A DNA stretch of 13,195 nucleotides from a bacterium (GCA_021827875.1 JAKAUA010000071.1:1-13195); one strand, 5' to 3'; positions 1-8,133 are shown, counted from the stretch's first letter. The notes: generated from the letters alone by a model not told the origin. Translations and numbers: made by a program.

Positions 1-1038
1 AATATTCCCGTTTCAGATGAATTAGAAGAATTACATCAAAAACTTATACTTTCAGAACCTATAGACCAACTCACATTACATAATACATTACAAGAAACTG
101 CTACACTGCTAGAGCCTCTCTGCAATGAATCCGAACAAGCGAATGCGCTTTATCAAAATATTCAAGAGCAACAGACTATTTTAAATGCAAAACAAACGCG
201 AGCAGCGCTCGCCAGTGCGCAAGTGTTTGATAAATTAACGGTATACAATCAACTTACTACCTATGGTCCGGTAAGTATTAATTCCATCAATAACAATCCG
301 GCCCTCTCTGTAAATGGACAAGCAGCTATTGATGATCTCTCTGTTGGCACTTCGCACATAGGAAATCTCAACTTAAGCAATGTATATGGCGTTACACCGT
401 CAAGCCCAACACAATTCGTAATAATAAATCCTGATGGTACGCTCGGATCAACGCCGGGCAGTGGCAGTGGTGGCACAGTAACATCAGTTGCAGGTGGCAA
501 TGGCATTACTATAACCGGCAATCCAACAATCAATCCCACGGTAAACCTCACAGCACCGGTCTCAGTTGCTAATGGCGGCACCAATGCAACAGCCATGAAT
601 AACGCCAACGGTGTTGTGTATTATGATGGGACCAAATTATCTACGACAACATCCGGAACAGCCGGCCAAATATTAACTTCTACGGGAAGCGGTGCACCAA
701 CATTCCAAAATCCTGCAGCAAGTTCTATAGCCATCACCGGAGATACCGGCGGACCTTTGGCAGGAGATAATTTTATTTTTACGGGCGGCACAACCGGATT
801 AACCTTTAATGGATCGGGAACAACTGAAACATTGAGTGGCACATTAAGCATAACCAGTGGTGGAACAAATGCGACGAGTTTTTCATCACCTTTTGGCATC
901 GTCTATTACGATGGTACAAAGTTAGTAACCACAGGCGAGGGCCCAGCATCTTCTGTATTAACAACTAATGGTGCTGCCAGCTCCTTCATTTACTTCATTT
1001 ACTTCTTCAAATGTGCCAAACACCCTTGTTTATCGTGA
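1..1038 (+). CDS. Fibre/adhesin-like protein, N-terminal fragment (5'-partial, frameshifted)
   Basis: The reading frame is open from base 1, so the true start lies upstream. It stops at 1036-1038. Roughly the first 75 residues are charged and Leu/Gln-rich, likely helical or coiled coil (for example NALYQNIQEQQTILNAKQTR). The rest is Gly/Thr/Asn/Ser-rich beta sequence of phage-tail-fibre type, with two copies of a module VANGGTNAT...GVVYYDGTKL / ITSGGTNAT...GIVYYDGTKL (about 563-660 and 848-945). The last ~17 residues (FIYFIYFFKCAKHPCLS) are Phe/Tyr/Cys-rich and unlike the rest, whereas the +2 frame there continues the fibre pattern. This is therefore the front part of the protein encoded from 968 to 5827, separated by a frameshift. 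A GTG at 223 lies mid-gene and is not a credible start. The likely role is a surface or secreted fibre; the receptor is unknown. Confidence 0.8.
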   Translation, partial: NIPVSDELEELHQKLILSEPIDQLTLHNTLQETATLLEPLCNESEQANALYQNIQEQQTILNAKQTRAALASAQVFDKLTVYNQLTTYGPVSINSINNNPALSVNGQAAIDDLSVGTSHIGNLNLSNVYGVTPSSPTQFVIINPDGTLGSTPGSGSGGTVTSVAGGNGITITGNPTINPTVNLTAPVSVANGGTNATAMNNANGVVYYDGTKLSTTTSGTAGQILTSTGSGAPTFQNPAASSIAITGDTGGPLAGDNFIFTGGTTGLTFNGSGTTETLSGTLSITSGGTNATSFSSPFGIVYYDGTKLVTTGEGPASSVLTTNGAASSFIYFIYFFKCAKHPCLS

Positions 1039-4000
1039 TAGCAGTGGCAATTTTGAATCAAATGTTATTACCGGAAATATGATCAATGCAAACCCAGTAT
1101 CGGGAAATGCGATAACAGTCAATGGAACTAAATTTATTGTTGATTATCAGGGAAATACAACCATTAATGGCAACTTTCTACTCAATAACGCGAGTAGCAC
1201 ATTGCAATTACCGGCAGGTTCAGCCGCAAATCCATCGCTCACCTTTACCGGAAACACGACGAGTGGCCTTGCAGCAACTGCTACTGCTTTATCTTTTATT
1301 ACTAATAATACAGAACAAATGAAAATAACTACTGGAGGCACTATCACGATTGATTCTTTTACTACATCCGGCGTCGTGCATAATGATGCTTCAGGAAACT
1401 TGTCTACTTCCCTCATAGTCGATGCCGACATTTCAAGCTCCGCTGCAATAACTGATACAAAGCTTGCAACCATTTCAACCCCGGGAAAAGTCGCCAATTC
1501 CGCAACGACGGCTACCAATACTAATACACCAAGTACTATTGTCGCACGTGATAGCTCAGGCAATTTTTCTGCCAATGTTATTACGGCATCATTAATCGGT
1601 AATGTTACGGGAACCGCATCAGGCAATTTGCCGCTTTCTGGTGGCACTTTAACGGGCAACCTCACGTTGCCGGCAGGGAGTAGCGCAGTACCAAGTTTAC
1701 AATTTACTGGTAGCACAAACACGGGAATTTCTGCGCCGGTTGCAAATACTCTGTCATTTGATGTAAATGGCACAGAGGCAATGAATATAAATTCATCGGG
1801 ACAAATAACTATTGATGGCCTAAATAGCGCTGGTGTTGTGCATACAAATGCAAGTGGCCTTTTATCAACGTCGCTTATTGTTAACTCAGATATTACTACG
1901 GGAACAATAGCAAATAACAAGCTTGCCACTATTTCCAGCAGTGATATTCCCGGGGATATTGTGGTGCGTGATGGTTCGGGTAATTTTGCCACCAATATGA
2001 TTACTCTTGATGGCACTACCACTAATGCTACTGATGCCGCAACCAAAGCGTATGTTGATTCTGTTGCCGGAACAGGAATTGTAATACATCCTCCTGCAGA
2101 AGTTGTAAGTACCTCACCAATAACAACACTTGAAGGTTCTCAAACAATCGACGGGGTAACCGTAGGCTCCGGAAATCGTGTATTGCTCACAGATCAAACA
2201 AGTCCCAATACTAACGGTCTCTGGGTTGCGACAAGCACGATAACCAGCCCATGGTTTAGACCAACTGATTTTGCCAATGGATCTCCGGCGGGTAATGCCT
2301 ATGTACTTATTACTGAGGGTAATACTGAAGCGGGCTCAAGAGAGCTCTGTTCTACACCTACGGCAATAATTGGCTCTAGCCCAATATTTTTCCAACAATT
2401 TTCTTTGCCTAGTCAGGTAAATGGTGCAAATGTTGGCTCGGGTACAGGATTAGTGTTTCAAAATAAATCAGGGGTCACCCTTAACTTCAGATCTCTTGCC
2501 GACGGGCAATACATGAATATAACAACAAGCCCTACCGTTGTTACCATTGCTACCAATGCAACATCATTAGATATACCATCAACCCTTGTTGCACGTGATG
2601 CATCAGGCAATTTTGCAGCCGGAACTATTACCGCAACTACTATGAATGTTACCGGCAATGAAACAATTGGTGGAACATTAGGAGTTACCGGTATTACTAC
2701 ATTACATAATACACTTAATCTTACTTCCCAATCAGGGATTGACCTACATGATTTAAATACCGGTAATTATGTAGGTCTCAAGGCACCCGCAACGGTAAAT
2801 TCAAACTATACCTTATTATTCCCGGCATCTTCCCCAACCGCTAGTCAAATATTGCAAGCAAACGCTGTAACGCCGACACAGCTTGAATGGGTTGCAACAC
2901 CGGGGGCTACTAGTCCATCGACGAGTAGAACAATATATGTTACTACCTATGGCAATGATACAACGGGAGATGGTTCATTTACCTATCCTTATGCGAGCCT
3001 TGCGAAAGCAGTTACTGTAGCCAATGCTATTGCTACTGTTACAAATCCATTAATAATTTCAATAGCTCCCGGTACTTATATAGAAAATAATAGTGCCGGA
3101 CCTATTACGCTGACTACAGGAGGCGTCACCATAGCCGGACAATCGGCAAGTGCCACTTTTATCGAACCAAGCAGCTTATCTAAAGACCTTCTTGCTATAA
3201 ATCCCGGTAGTGGAGGATCAGAAATACGCGTTAATGAACTCACTTTTCAATGCGCAGGAGGGTCGACGGCAAGTGCTATTTCTCTTGCGGGAATTGGCAC
3301 TAATGCCATTCTATCCCTTATTCAGATCTTCAATTTTAATACTGGTATATCTATGGGAGGCACCAATGGTGATTATCTACTCTTTAATGGCGCATTCGAA
3401 GGGAATAACACTGCCATAGCTATCGATAATGTAGGAGCCGTATGTAATAGTTGTGTTGTTGTTGGAAGTTCGTCCACTACTATTATACCGGCTAATACAG
3501 GTATATCAGTTACCGGTTCTGCGGCTAACATCATATTTTCAAACGGCCTCGTTTATAATTGTTCTACCGGTGCTCTAATAAGCAATAATGCAAATGTTAG
3601 CTTTGATCAATGTACTTTTAGAAATAATAATAATACTGTTATACAGAATAGTGCAGCGACAGCACAATTTTTGGCTTGTGATTTTTCAACCAACCCAACA
3701 TCCGGAATAAACATTCAAGCCTCTGGCGCAGGAACAGCAACCGGTATTCTTGGATGTTATTTTAATGGACTTAATTTTTCAGGAAGTCCTCAGGGGACCG
3801 CTATTCAAGCAACTAGTCAAGCTAATGTGAATATTGCAGCTTCAGAAATAATTGATTATATAACAGGTATGCAAGCCGGAAGTCCGTCAGATACCTCATC
3901 AACCAGTATCTTTGTTTCAGCAAGCACAGAGGTGAACAACTTAACGCATGATATTATCCAAAATGGCTCATCAACACTGATATTCAATGGAACAGCAGAT

Positions 4001-4912
4001 GGTAATAAAATAAGTATCAATGATCCTACCAATGTTGAATTAAATTATTTTAATCTAATAGATAACACACTCGCTATTGGTAAATTAGCTAATGTGTATA
4101 CCCCTTTAATTGATATTGCAATTTCTCCTTCAAATAATCCTCGATTCGTCTACAATCCAGCAATTTATTCTACTCAGGGATTGGGATATCAAAATCCGCA
4201 ATCAAGCCCATCATCATTCTTTGCTCTCTCAGGTTATAATACAAATTTCACTGCTATTACCACTGATCGCACGAAAGTGGCAGGCTTGCGACTAGTATCT
4301 GATACCAGCATGACCATTGGTAACGGTGCTACCGGCTTGCGTGGTTGGGATATAAACAAAAATGCTTCAACTGCACAGCTTTCTTTCAGTTATCAAAATA
4401 GCGATAGCGGTGATGGACAGTCAATTATTCCTCAATATACATTAATGCAATTGGACGGTGTGAATAATCAAGTGCAACTGCCAACTACTTCACTGTTATC
4501 TCCCACTGAAATTGTCTTTGGTGGCGATACTTATGTATACAGAAGTGCTGCTAACACACTTAAAACTTCCGGAAATTTCGTTGTTGATGGATCATTAACA
4601 GTGGCACCACTTCCTGCGCACAGTGTATTATTGGGAGAAGCTTCTAATCCTATTTCGAGTGCCGGGCCAGGTACAGCAGGCCAACTCTTAATGGCCGCAG
4701 GTGCTTCTGCTGATCCTAAATTTGTTACTCCAACAGCAGGAAATGGATTGACAGTAAGTAGTTCTCCTTCACAATTAAGTTACGGCATTAGCGCACCGGT
4801 AAGTGTTGCAAATGGTGGTACCGGTGCGACATCATTTACTACAAATGGCATTGTTGTATCAGGAGCAACATCAACTTCGGCATTAACATCAAAATCTCTT
4901 CTCAGTGGTCAG
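563..4912 (+). repeat. Repeated GGT(N/G)AT fibre module, three copies
   Basis: Three copies of one protein module are visible: about 563-660 (VANGGTNATAMNNANGVVYY), 848-945 (ITSGGTNATSFSSPFGIVYY) and 4803-4912 (VANGGTGATSFTTNGIVVSG). The first two continue into DGTKL followed by a Thr-rich stretch, and the third into a LLSGQLLIGSTG element common in phage tail fibres. The copies have diverged at DNA level, so they look like old domain duplications rather than recent slippage. Confidence 0.7.
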
Positions 4913-5827
4913 CTTTTAATTGGCAGCACCGGGGCTGCGCCAGTTGCTGCGGCGCTAACTGCAGGTAGCGGAATTACTATTACCCCTGGCGCTGGATCAA
5001 TCACTATTGCAAGCTCGGCTAGTAGTGGCATTACCACACTTGCCGGAGATATAGGATCGGCAACCGGATCAACAGTTACTCTCAATGCTAATACTAATGC
5101 AGGTGCAACGGTTAAATTCTCTGGCTCTGGTTCTACCATGAATTTATTAGTTACTTCACCAACAACCTTAAATACTTTTATAGGTCTTAATGCCGGTAAT
5201 ACATCTGCCACAGGCACTCATGACACAGCCCTTGGTTATCAAGCATTAAATAGCATAACTACCGGTGGCAGTAATATTGCCGTTGGTTATCAAGCCGGAT
5301 CAGGTATAACAACAGGCGCTAATAATATTCATATTGGAACGAGCATACCGGGTGTAAATGAATCAACTACCATTCGCATTGGAACAGAAGGAACTCAAAC
5401 AGCTTGCTATATCGCAGGGATTAGAGGAGTAGCTATTGGAGGAGGAGGCCAAACTGTACAAGTTAATGGCTCTGGACAACTTGGTACCACTACTTCTTCT
5501 AAGCGCTATAAAGAAAACATCACTCCTTTAGCTTCTGTGACTGATCAACTAACACAATTGGAACCAGTCAAATTCACCTATAAAATTGATCATGGCAAAT
5601 ATCCACAATATGGTCTTATTGCAGAAGACGTTTATGATATTTATCCGGAATGGATCATTTATGATAAAGAAGGAGAAATTTATTCAGTTAATTATGCTTT
5701 CTTGCCTCCAGTTTTGCTCAAGGGCTGGCAAGAACAGCAAACAATAATAGAGAAACAGCAACAACAAATTGATGCCTTGTGCAAGCGCTGTCTCGTACTG
5801 GAAGAAAAACTTGCGTACACCGCTTAG
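968..5827 (+). CDS. Giant tail-fibre-like protein with beta-helix and C-terminal Peptidase_S74 chaperone
   Basis: This is the main part (1619 codons) of the fibre gene begun upstream; repaired, the protein would exceed 1940 residues. Domains by residue of this frame: 15-355, repeats built on PxTxVxRDxSGNF plus two ~80-residue LPAGS...PSL.FTG...GVVH units; about 356-480, a phage-fibre domain with DAATKAYVDS, GSQTIDGVTVGSGNRVLL and a WFRPTDFA element; about 655-1000, a right-handed beta-helix opening with YVTTYGNDTTGDGSFTYPYA (DUF1565/pectate-lyase-like); about 1275-1370, VANGGTGAT...LLIGSTGAAPVAAALTAGSG; about 1400-1460, ALGYQAL/AVGYQAG repeats; about 1508-1619, Peptidase_S74 with SSKRYKENI and GLIAEDV. 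In the family an S74 domain trimerises the fibre and then cuts itself off with a Ser-Lys dyad; S1510 and K1515 fit. A Gln-rich coiled coil ends the protein. Surface display and host attachment are inference. Confidence 0.85.
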   Translation: MVLPAPSFTSFTSSNVPNTLVYRDSSGNFESNVITGNMINANPVSGNAITVNGTKFIVDYQGNTTINGNFLLNNASSTLQLPAGSAANPSLTFTGNTTSGLAATATALSFITNNTEQMKITTGGTITIDSFTTSGVVHNDASGNLSTSLIVDADISSSAAITDTKLATISTPGKVANSATTATNTNTPSTIVARDSSGNFSANVITASLIGNVTGTASGNLPLSGGTLTGNLTLPAGSSAVPSLQFTGSTNTGISAPVANTLSFDVNGTEAMNINSSGQITIDGLNSAGVVHTNASGLLSTSLIVNSDITTGTIANNKLATISSSDIPGDIVVRDGSGNFATNMITLDGTTTNATDAATKAYVDSVAGTGIVIHPPAEVVSTSPITTLEGSQTIDGVTVGSGNRVLLTDQTSPNTNGLWVATSTITSPWFRPTDFANGSPAGNAYVLITEGNTEAGSRELCSTPTAIIGSSPIFFQQFSLPSQVNGANVGSGTGLVFQNKSGVTLNFRSLADGQYMNITTSPTVVTIATNATSLDIPSTLVARDASGNFAAGTITATTMNVTGNETIGGTLGVTGITTLHNTLNLTSQSGIDLHDLNTGNYVGLKAPATVNSNYTLLFPASSPTASQILQANAVTPTQLEWVATPGATSPSTSRTIYVTTYGNDTTGDGSFTYPYASLAKAVTVANAIATVTNPLIISIAPGTYIENNSAGPITLTTGGVTIAGQSASATFIEPSSLSKDLLAINPGSGGSEIRVNELTFQCAGGSTASAISLAGIGTNAILSLIQIFNFNTGISMGGTNGDYLLFNGAFEGNNTAIAIDNVGAVCNSCVVVGSSSTTIIPANTGISVTGSAANIIFSNGLVYNCSTGALISNNANVSFDQCTFRNNNNTVIQNSAATAQFLACDFSTNPTSGINIQASGAGTATGILGCYFNGLNFSGSPQGTAIQATSQANVNIAASEIIDYITGMQAGSPSDTSSTSIFVSASTEVNNLTHDIIQNGSSTLIFNGTADGNKISINDPTNVELNYFNLIDNTLAIGKLANVYTPLIDIAISPSNNPRFVYNPAIYSTQGLGYQNPQSSPSSFFALSGYNTNFTAITTDRTKVAGLRLVSDTSMTIGNGATGLRGWDINKNASTAQLSFSYQNSDSGDGQSIIPQYTLMQLDGVNNQVQLPTTSLLSPTEIVFGGDTYVYRSAANTLKTSGNFVVDGSLTVAPLPAHSVLLGEASNPISSAGPGTAGQLLMAAGASADPKFVTPTAGNGLTVSSSPSQLSYGISAPVSVANGGTGATSFTTNGIVVSGATSTSALTSKSLLSGQLLIGSTGAAPVAAALTAGSGITITPGAGSITIASSASSGITTLAGDIGSATGSTVTLNANTNAGATVKFSGSGSTMNLLVTSPTTLNTFIGLNAGNTSATGTHDTALGYQALNSITTGGSNIAVGYQAGSGITTGANNIHIGTSIPGVNESTTIRIGTEGTQTACYIAGIRGVAIGGGGQTVQVNGSGQLGTTTSSKRYKENITPLASVTDQLTQLEPVKFTYKIDHGKYPQYGLIAEDVYDIYPEWIIYDKEGEIYSVNYAFLPPVLLKGWQEQQTIIEKQQQQIDALCKRCLVLEEKLAYTA
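1010..2640 (+). repeat. Repeated RDxSGNF modules and ~80-residue duplicated unit in the fibre gene
   Basis: Four copies of a short motif occur at about 1010-1078 (NVPNTLVYRDSSGNF), 1523-1590 (NTPSTIVARDSSGNF), 1943-2010 (DIPGDIVVRDGSGNF) and 2570-2637 (DIPSTLVARDASGNF). Between them lies a longer duplication, about 1207-1440 and 1666-1900. Both copies run LPAGS, PSL.FTG, a Ser/Thr/Asn stretch, ITIDx...GVVH and LSTSLIV. The repeats prove the reading frame on the 3' side of the frameshift, because the first copy is encoded only in the +2 frame. Confidence 0.75.
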
Positions 5828-5844
5828 AAATTAAAGGGAAAACT

Positions 5845-6687
5845 ATGAAAGCAATTTGGAGCGGCTCACTCTCATTTGGCTTAGTAAATATCGCGGTAAA
5901 TCTGTATTCTGCCATTGCTTCACATACTCCAGGATTTAAGCTGCTTTGTGCAAAATGCCATACACCAATAGTATATGAACGCTGGTGCAAGCATTGTAAT
6001 AAGCAAGTGTCTTGGCATGATGTAGTCAAGGGTTTAAAACAATCGGATGGCAGCTATTTTATTCTTACGCAAGAAAGTTTGAAAAGTTTAAAACCAGAGA
6101 GATCAGATACTATTACTATCACGGAATTTGTTGCCACTGAGCAATTACAAACTATTTATTTTGACGCGCACTATTATTTGGGTCCCTCTAAAAAAAATGA
6201 AAAAGAATTTTTTCTTTTTCAAGAAGCTATTAACTCATCAGATAAAGTCGCTATCGGTGATTTTGTCATGCATGATAAAGAGCATGTATGCGCAATTGTT
6301 CCGTATAAAAATGGACTACTACTCAACACTTTGAATTATGCATATGAAATACGAGATATTGACACAATTGTCGAATTAGAAGAAAAACCAACACTCAATA
6401 CTGAAGAATTAAAATTAGCAAAGCAGATTATAAACCAATTGTCTGTCAAAAAATTTGACCTTAAAAAATATAAAGATACTTTTGTAGAACGCTTAGAAAA
6501 AGCTATTAAAGAAAGTAAAAAAGTAAAACCAAAAACGGCAAAGCGCACTGTGAAGAAAAAAATTACTCCGCATGAAAAAACATTGCTCGCGACACTCAAA
6601 GCAAGCTTGCGCAAACCGGCCACCAAACACAAAGCACCGGCTGCTCACGCCAAATCACGTCACGCCAAGGCACGAAAAAGCGCATAG
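5845..6687 (+). CDS. ku: Ku family DNA end-binding protein (bacterial NHEJ)
   Basis: The 280-residue protein opens with KAIWSGSLSFGLVNIAVNLY, the hallmark start of bacterial Ku, and carries the family's later blocks (IVKG-like VVKGLKQSDGSYFILT, YYLGPSKK, HDKEHVCAIVPYKNGLLLNTL, EIRD). Bacterial Ku is a homodimeric ring that threads onto broken DNA ends and recruits ligase LigD. Cysteines C35, C38, C48 and C51 form a CxxC-x9-CxxC pair that may bind zinc. The last ~56 residues are Lys/Arg/His-rich and probably disordered, like the basic tails of some bacterial Ku proteins that contact DNA. ATG 5845 is chosen because homology starts there and AAAGGG lies just upstream; an in-frame upstream start (5779) would overlap the fibre gene. 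The 17-nt gap and lack of a terminator suggest readthrough from the fibre gene. No ligD is in the window. Confidence 0.95.
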   Translation: MKAIWSGSLSFGLVNIAVNLYSAIASHTPGFKLLCAKCHTPIVYERWCKHCNKQVSWHDVVKGLKQSDGSYFILTQESLKSLKPERSDTITITEFVATEQLQTIYFDAHYYLGPSKKNEKEFFLFQEAINSSDKVAIGDFVMHDKEHVCAIVPYKNGLLLNTLNYAYEIRDIDTIVELEEKPTLNTEELKLAKQIINQLSVKKFDLKKYKDTFVERLEKAIKESKKVKPKTAKRTVKKKITPHEKTLLATLKASLRKPATKHKAPAAHAKSRHAKARKSA

Positions 6688-6690
6688 CAA

Positions 6691-7380
6691 TTATGCACCA
6701 AAATTTCTTTTATAGTTATGGTAACTCGCGAGCGCATCTTGTAACTGTTGCATGCTAATCTCCGGCCATAGACAATCGGTAAAATACAACTCACTATATG
6801 CTGATTGATATAACAGGAAATTACTTAATCGCTTGAATCCACCGGTACGTATAACCAAATCCGGGTCAGGAAGCCCTCCAGTCCATAAATATTTTTCTAA
6901 TGTCTCTTGCGTAATCTCATCTGCATTCAACTCTCCTGATACCACACGCTTGGCAATTTCTTGCGTGGCGGCCAACAATTCTTGCCGCGCACCATAACAG
7001 AACAGTACCTGTACGTACAGCGCGGTCCCTTGCGCCGTTGCTTGTTCTAATGTACGACAAGTAGCTAGTACTGATTCAGGAAATAATGATACATCCCCCA
7101 TAAAGCGTATGCAAATGCCCTGTGCGAGAAAATCAGATAATTGTTTATCAGCTTCGTTGATTATATAAGAAAAAATATATTCTTTTTCAATCGCTGAACG
7201 TTTTAAATTTTCAAGAGAAAAAGCATATAAAGAAAGATACTTGATCTCGTTTTCTAGACAAAAACGTATTACCGTTTTAATTGCCTCTGCTCCCTGATTG
7301 TGACCATACCAGGGCATCATACCCTTTTTCTGTGCCCAACGCCGGTTGCCATCCATAATGCAGGCAAGATGTTTGATCAT
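6691..7380 (-). CDS. uppS: Undecaprenyl diphosphate synthase (cis-prenyltransferase)
   Basis: UppS condenses farnesyl diphosphate with isopentenyl diphosphates to make the C55 lipid carrier for peptidoglycan and other envelope polymers. The 229-residue protein has the family motifs: MDGNRRWA at 9-16 with the catalytic/Mg-binding Asp10, YGHNQG with His27, and near the C-terminus PDLVIRTGG-KRLSNFLLYQSAYSELYF with Arg178 and Glu197. It deviates at one conserved spot: the usual RTSGE is RTGGF, losing a Glu but keeping the Arg and the later Glu. Length is near the family's ~230-250. Its ATG follows the upstream membrane-protein stop after 3 nt, so the two are surely cotranscribed and possibly translationally coupled. 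Its stop lies 3 nt from the Ku stop, with no separate terminator. The usual cdsA neighbour is not recognisable here. Confidence 0.95.
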   Translation of the reverse strand: MIKHLACIMDGNRRWAQKKGMMPWYGHNQGAEAIKTVIRFCLENEIKYLSLYAFSLENLKRSAIEKEYIFSYIINEADKQLSDFLAQGICIRFMGDVSLFPESVLATCRTLEQATAQGTALYVQVLFCYGARQELLAATQEIAKRVVSGELNADEITQETLEKYLWTGGLPDPDLVIRTGGFKRLSNFLLYQSAYSELYFTDCLWPEISMQQLQDALASYHNYKRNFGA

Positions 7381-7383
7381 CAG

Positions 7384-8040
7384 TTATTCCGCTACGCCAG
7401 TCATAGCTTGTTTTTTAGTACTGATTACTTTTTGAACGCCACACACTGTATGGTATATCAAGGTCATGCCAAGGGCAAACACCATACGCTCAACAAAAGC
7501 TACGGGAATAAGAGCCAACCATGCCGAGCTGGTCATAGGTTGTGCCCAAATCCAAACTACCGAACCTACACCATGCGCAATAAAGGTGCTTGAAAGTGCA
7601 CGGAAGAAGAATAGCTCTTTTTTAGCAAAATAAAGAGCAACGGGAATAAGCCAATAGAATGCGTAAGGAAAAGCAGCAGCACCAACAGGATGCACTATAA
7701 AGAGCGCCATACACAAGAGCGGGAGAGCTACATGCACTGCCCAATGACGCGACGCAAGAGCATAAGATGCAAATAGTCCCGGGATATGGTATGCTAAGAG
7801 TATGAAAGATATTGATCCATACATCATCAATCGTAGCGCAATACCTATGATAAAAAGAGCGCTACTGCCAAATAATCCACCCCAAACACCTATTAATGGC
7901 TGCACCATTGGTGTCAATGAGAAAAAAGCCATAACAGAACCTAAAATAAAACTTACTTTAAAAACAGAAGTAATTTTAACTAAACTGGTAAAAAGAAGAG
8001 TAACCAATGAATTACGTAGTGTTACTATTTTATTAAACAT
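7384..8040 (-). CDS. Polytopic inner-membrane protein of unknown function, uppS operon
   Basis: The 218-residue protein is strongly hydrophobic, with about six likely membrane segments (roughly residues 27-50, 57-75, 76-97, 103-125, 128-140 and 150-205, the last containing two). Short polar patches stand out: HPVGAAAFPYAFYWLIP, FFRALSSTFIAHGVGSVVW and PVAFVERMVF, where His, Arg and Glu in or near membrane segments could be functional. I do not recognise the family. The size and six-segment shape resemble S-components of ECF vitamin transporters, but no diagnostic motif is seen. It lacks the CdsA signature expected beside uppS. ATG 8040 is preceded by AAGGG at good spacing. Three nucleotides separate its stop from uppS, so a link to lipid-carrier or envelope metabolism is possible but only inferred from position. 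Confidence 0.8.
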   Translation of the reverse strand: MFNKIVTLRNSLVTLLFTSLVKITSVFKVSFILGSVMAFFSLTPMVQPLIGVWGGLFGSSALFIIGIALRLMMYGSISFILLAYHIPGLFASYALASRHWAVHVALPLLCMALFIVHPVGAAAFPYAFYWLIPVALYFAKKELFFFRALSSTFIAHGVGSVVWIWAQPMTSSAWLALIPVAFVERMVFALGMTLIYHTVCGVQKVISTKKQAMTGVAE

Positions 8041-8069
8041 ACAATGCCCTTATACTAACCAAACGGTAA

Positions 8070-8098
8070 ATTATACTGCGAAACCGATAACTTATCGG
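8070..8098 (-). promoter_or_regulatory. Candidate promoter of the membrane protein-uppS operon
   Basis: On the minus strand a perfect TATAAT lies at 8075-8070, about 30 nt ahead of the start codon at 8040. The -35 position (about 8098-8093) reads CCGATA, a poor match, and falls within the palindrome at 8084-8098. A promoter with a good -10, a poor -35 and a palindrome over the -35 would suit control by a bound regulator. Weak evidence. Confidence 0.35.
8084..8098. promoter_or_regulatory. 15-bp perfect palindrome between divergent genes (possible operator)
   Basis: CCGATAA-C-TTATCGG has 7-bp perfect arms and a single central base. It sits between the divergent starts at 8040 (-) and 8134 (+). 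The short centre disfavours an RNA hairpin and fits a dimeric protein-binding site. The regulator is unknown. Confidence 0.45.
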
Positions 8099-8133
8099 CA
8101 CATTCTTGTTTAGTGTAGCAGAGGAGAAAAAAG

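Noticed and set aside
261..2046. Long open frames on the minus strand opposite the fibre gene
   Set aside because: They are Val/Pro/Ala-rich mirror images of Thr/Gly/Asn-rich fibre codons, overlap coding sequence with strong domain evidence, and have no family motif.
5779..5844. In-frame upstream start for Ku, inside the fibre gene
   Set aside because: The added residues are not Ku-like; the family begins at MKAIWSGSLSFG, and 5845 has a ribosome binding site.
6682..6696. Short inverted repeat GCATA-N5-TATGC at the Ku/uppS junction as a terminator
   Set aside because: Only 5-bp AT-containing arms and no T-run on either strand.
7384..8040. CdsA (phosphatidate cytidylyltransferase), the usual uppS neighbour
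   Set aside because: The CdsA signature with KR-x4-KD and H-G-G is absent and the protein is shorter than the family.
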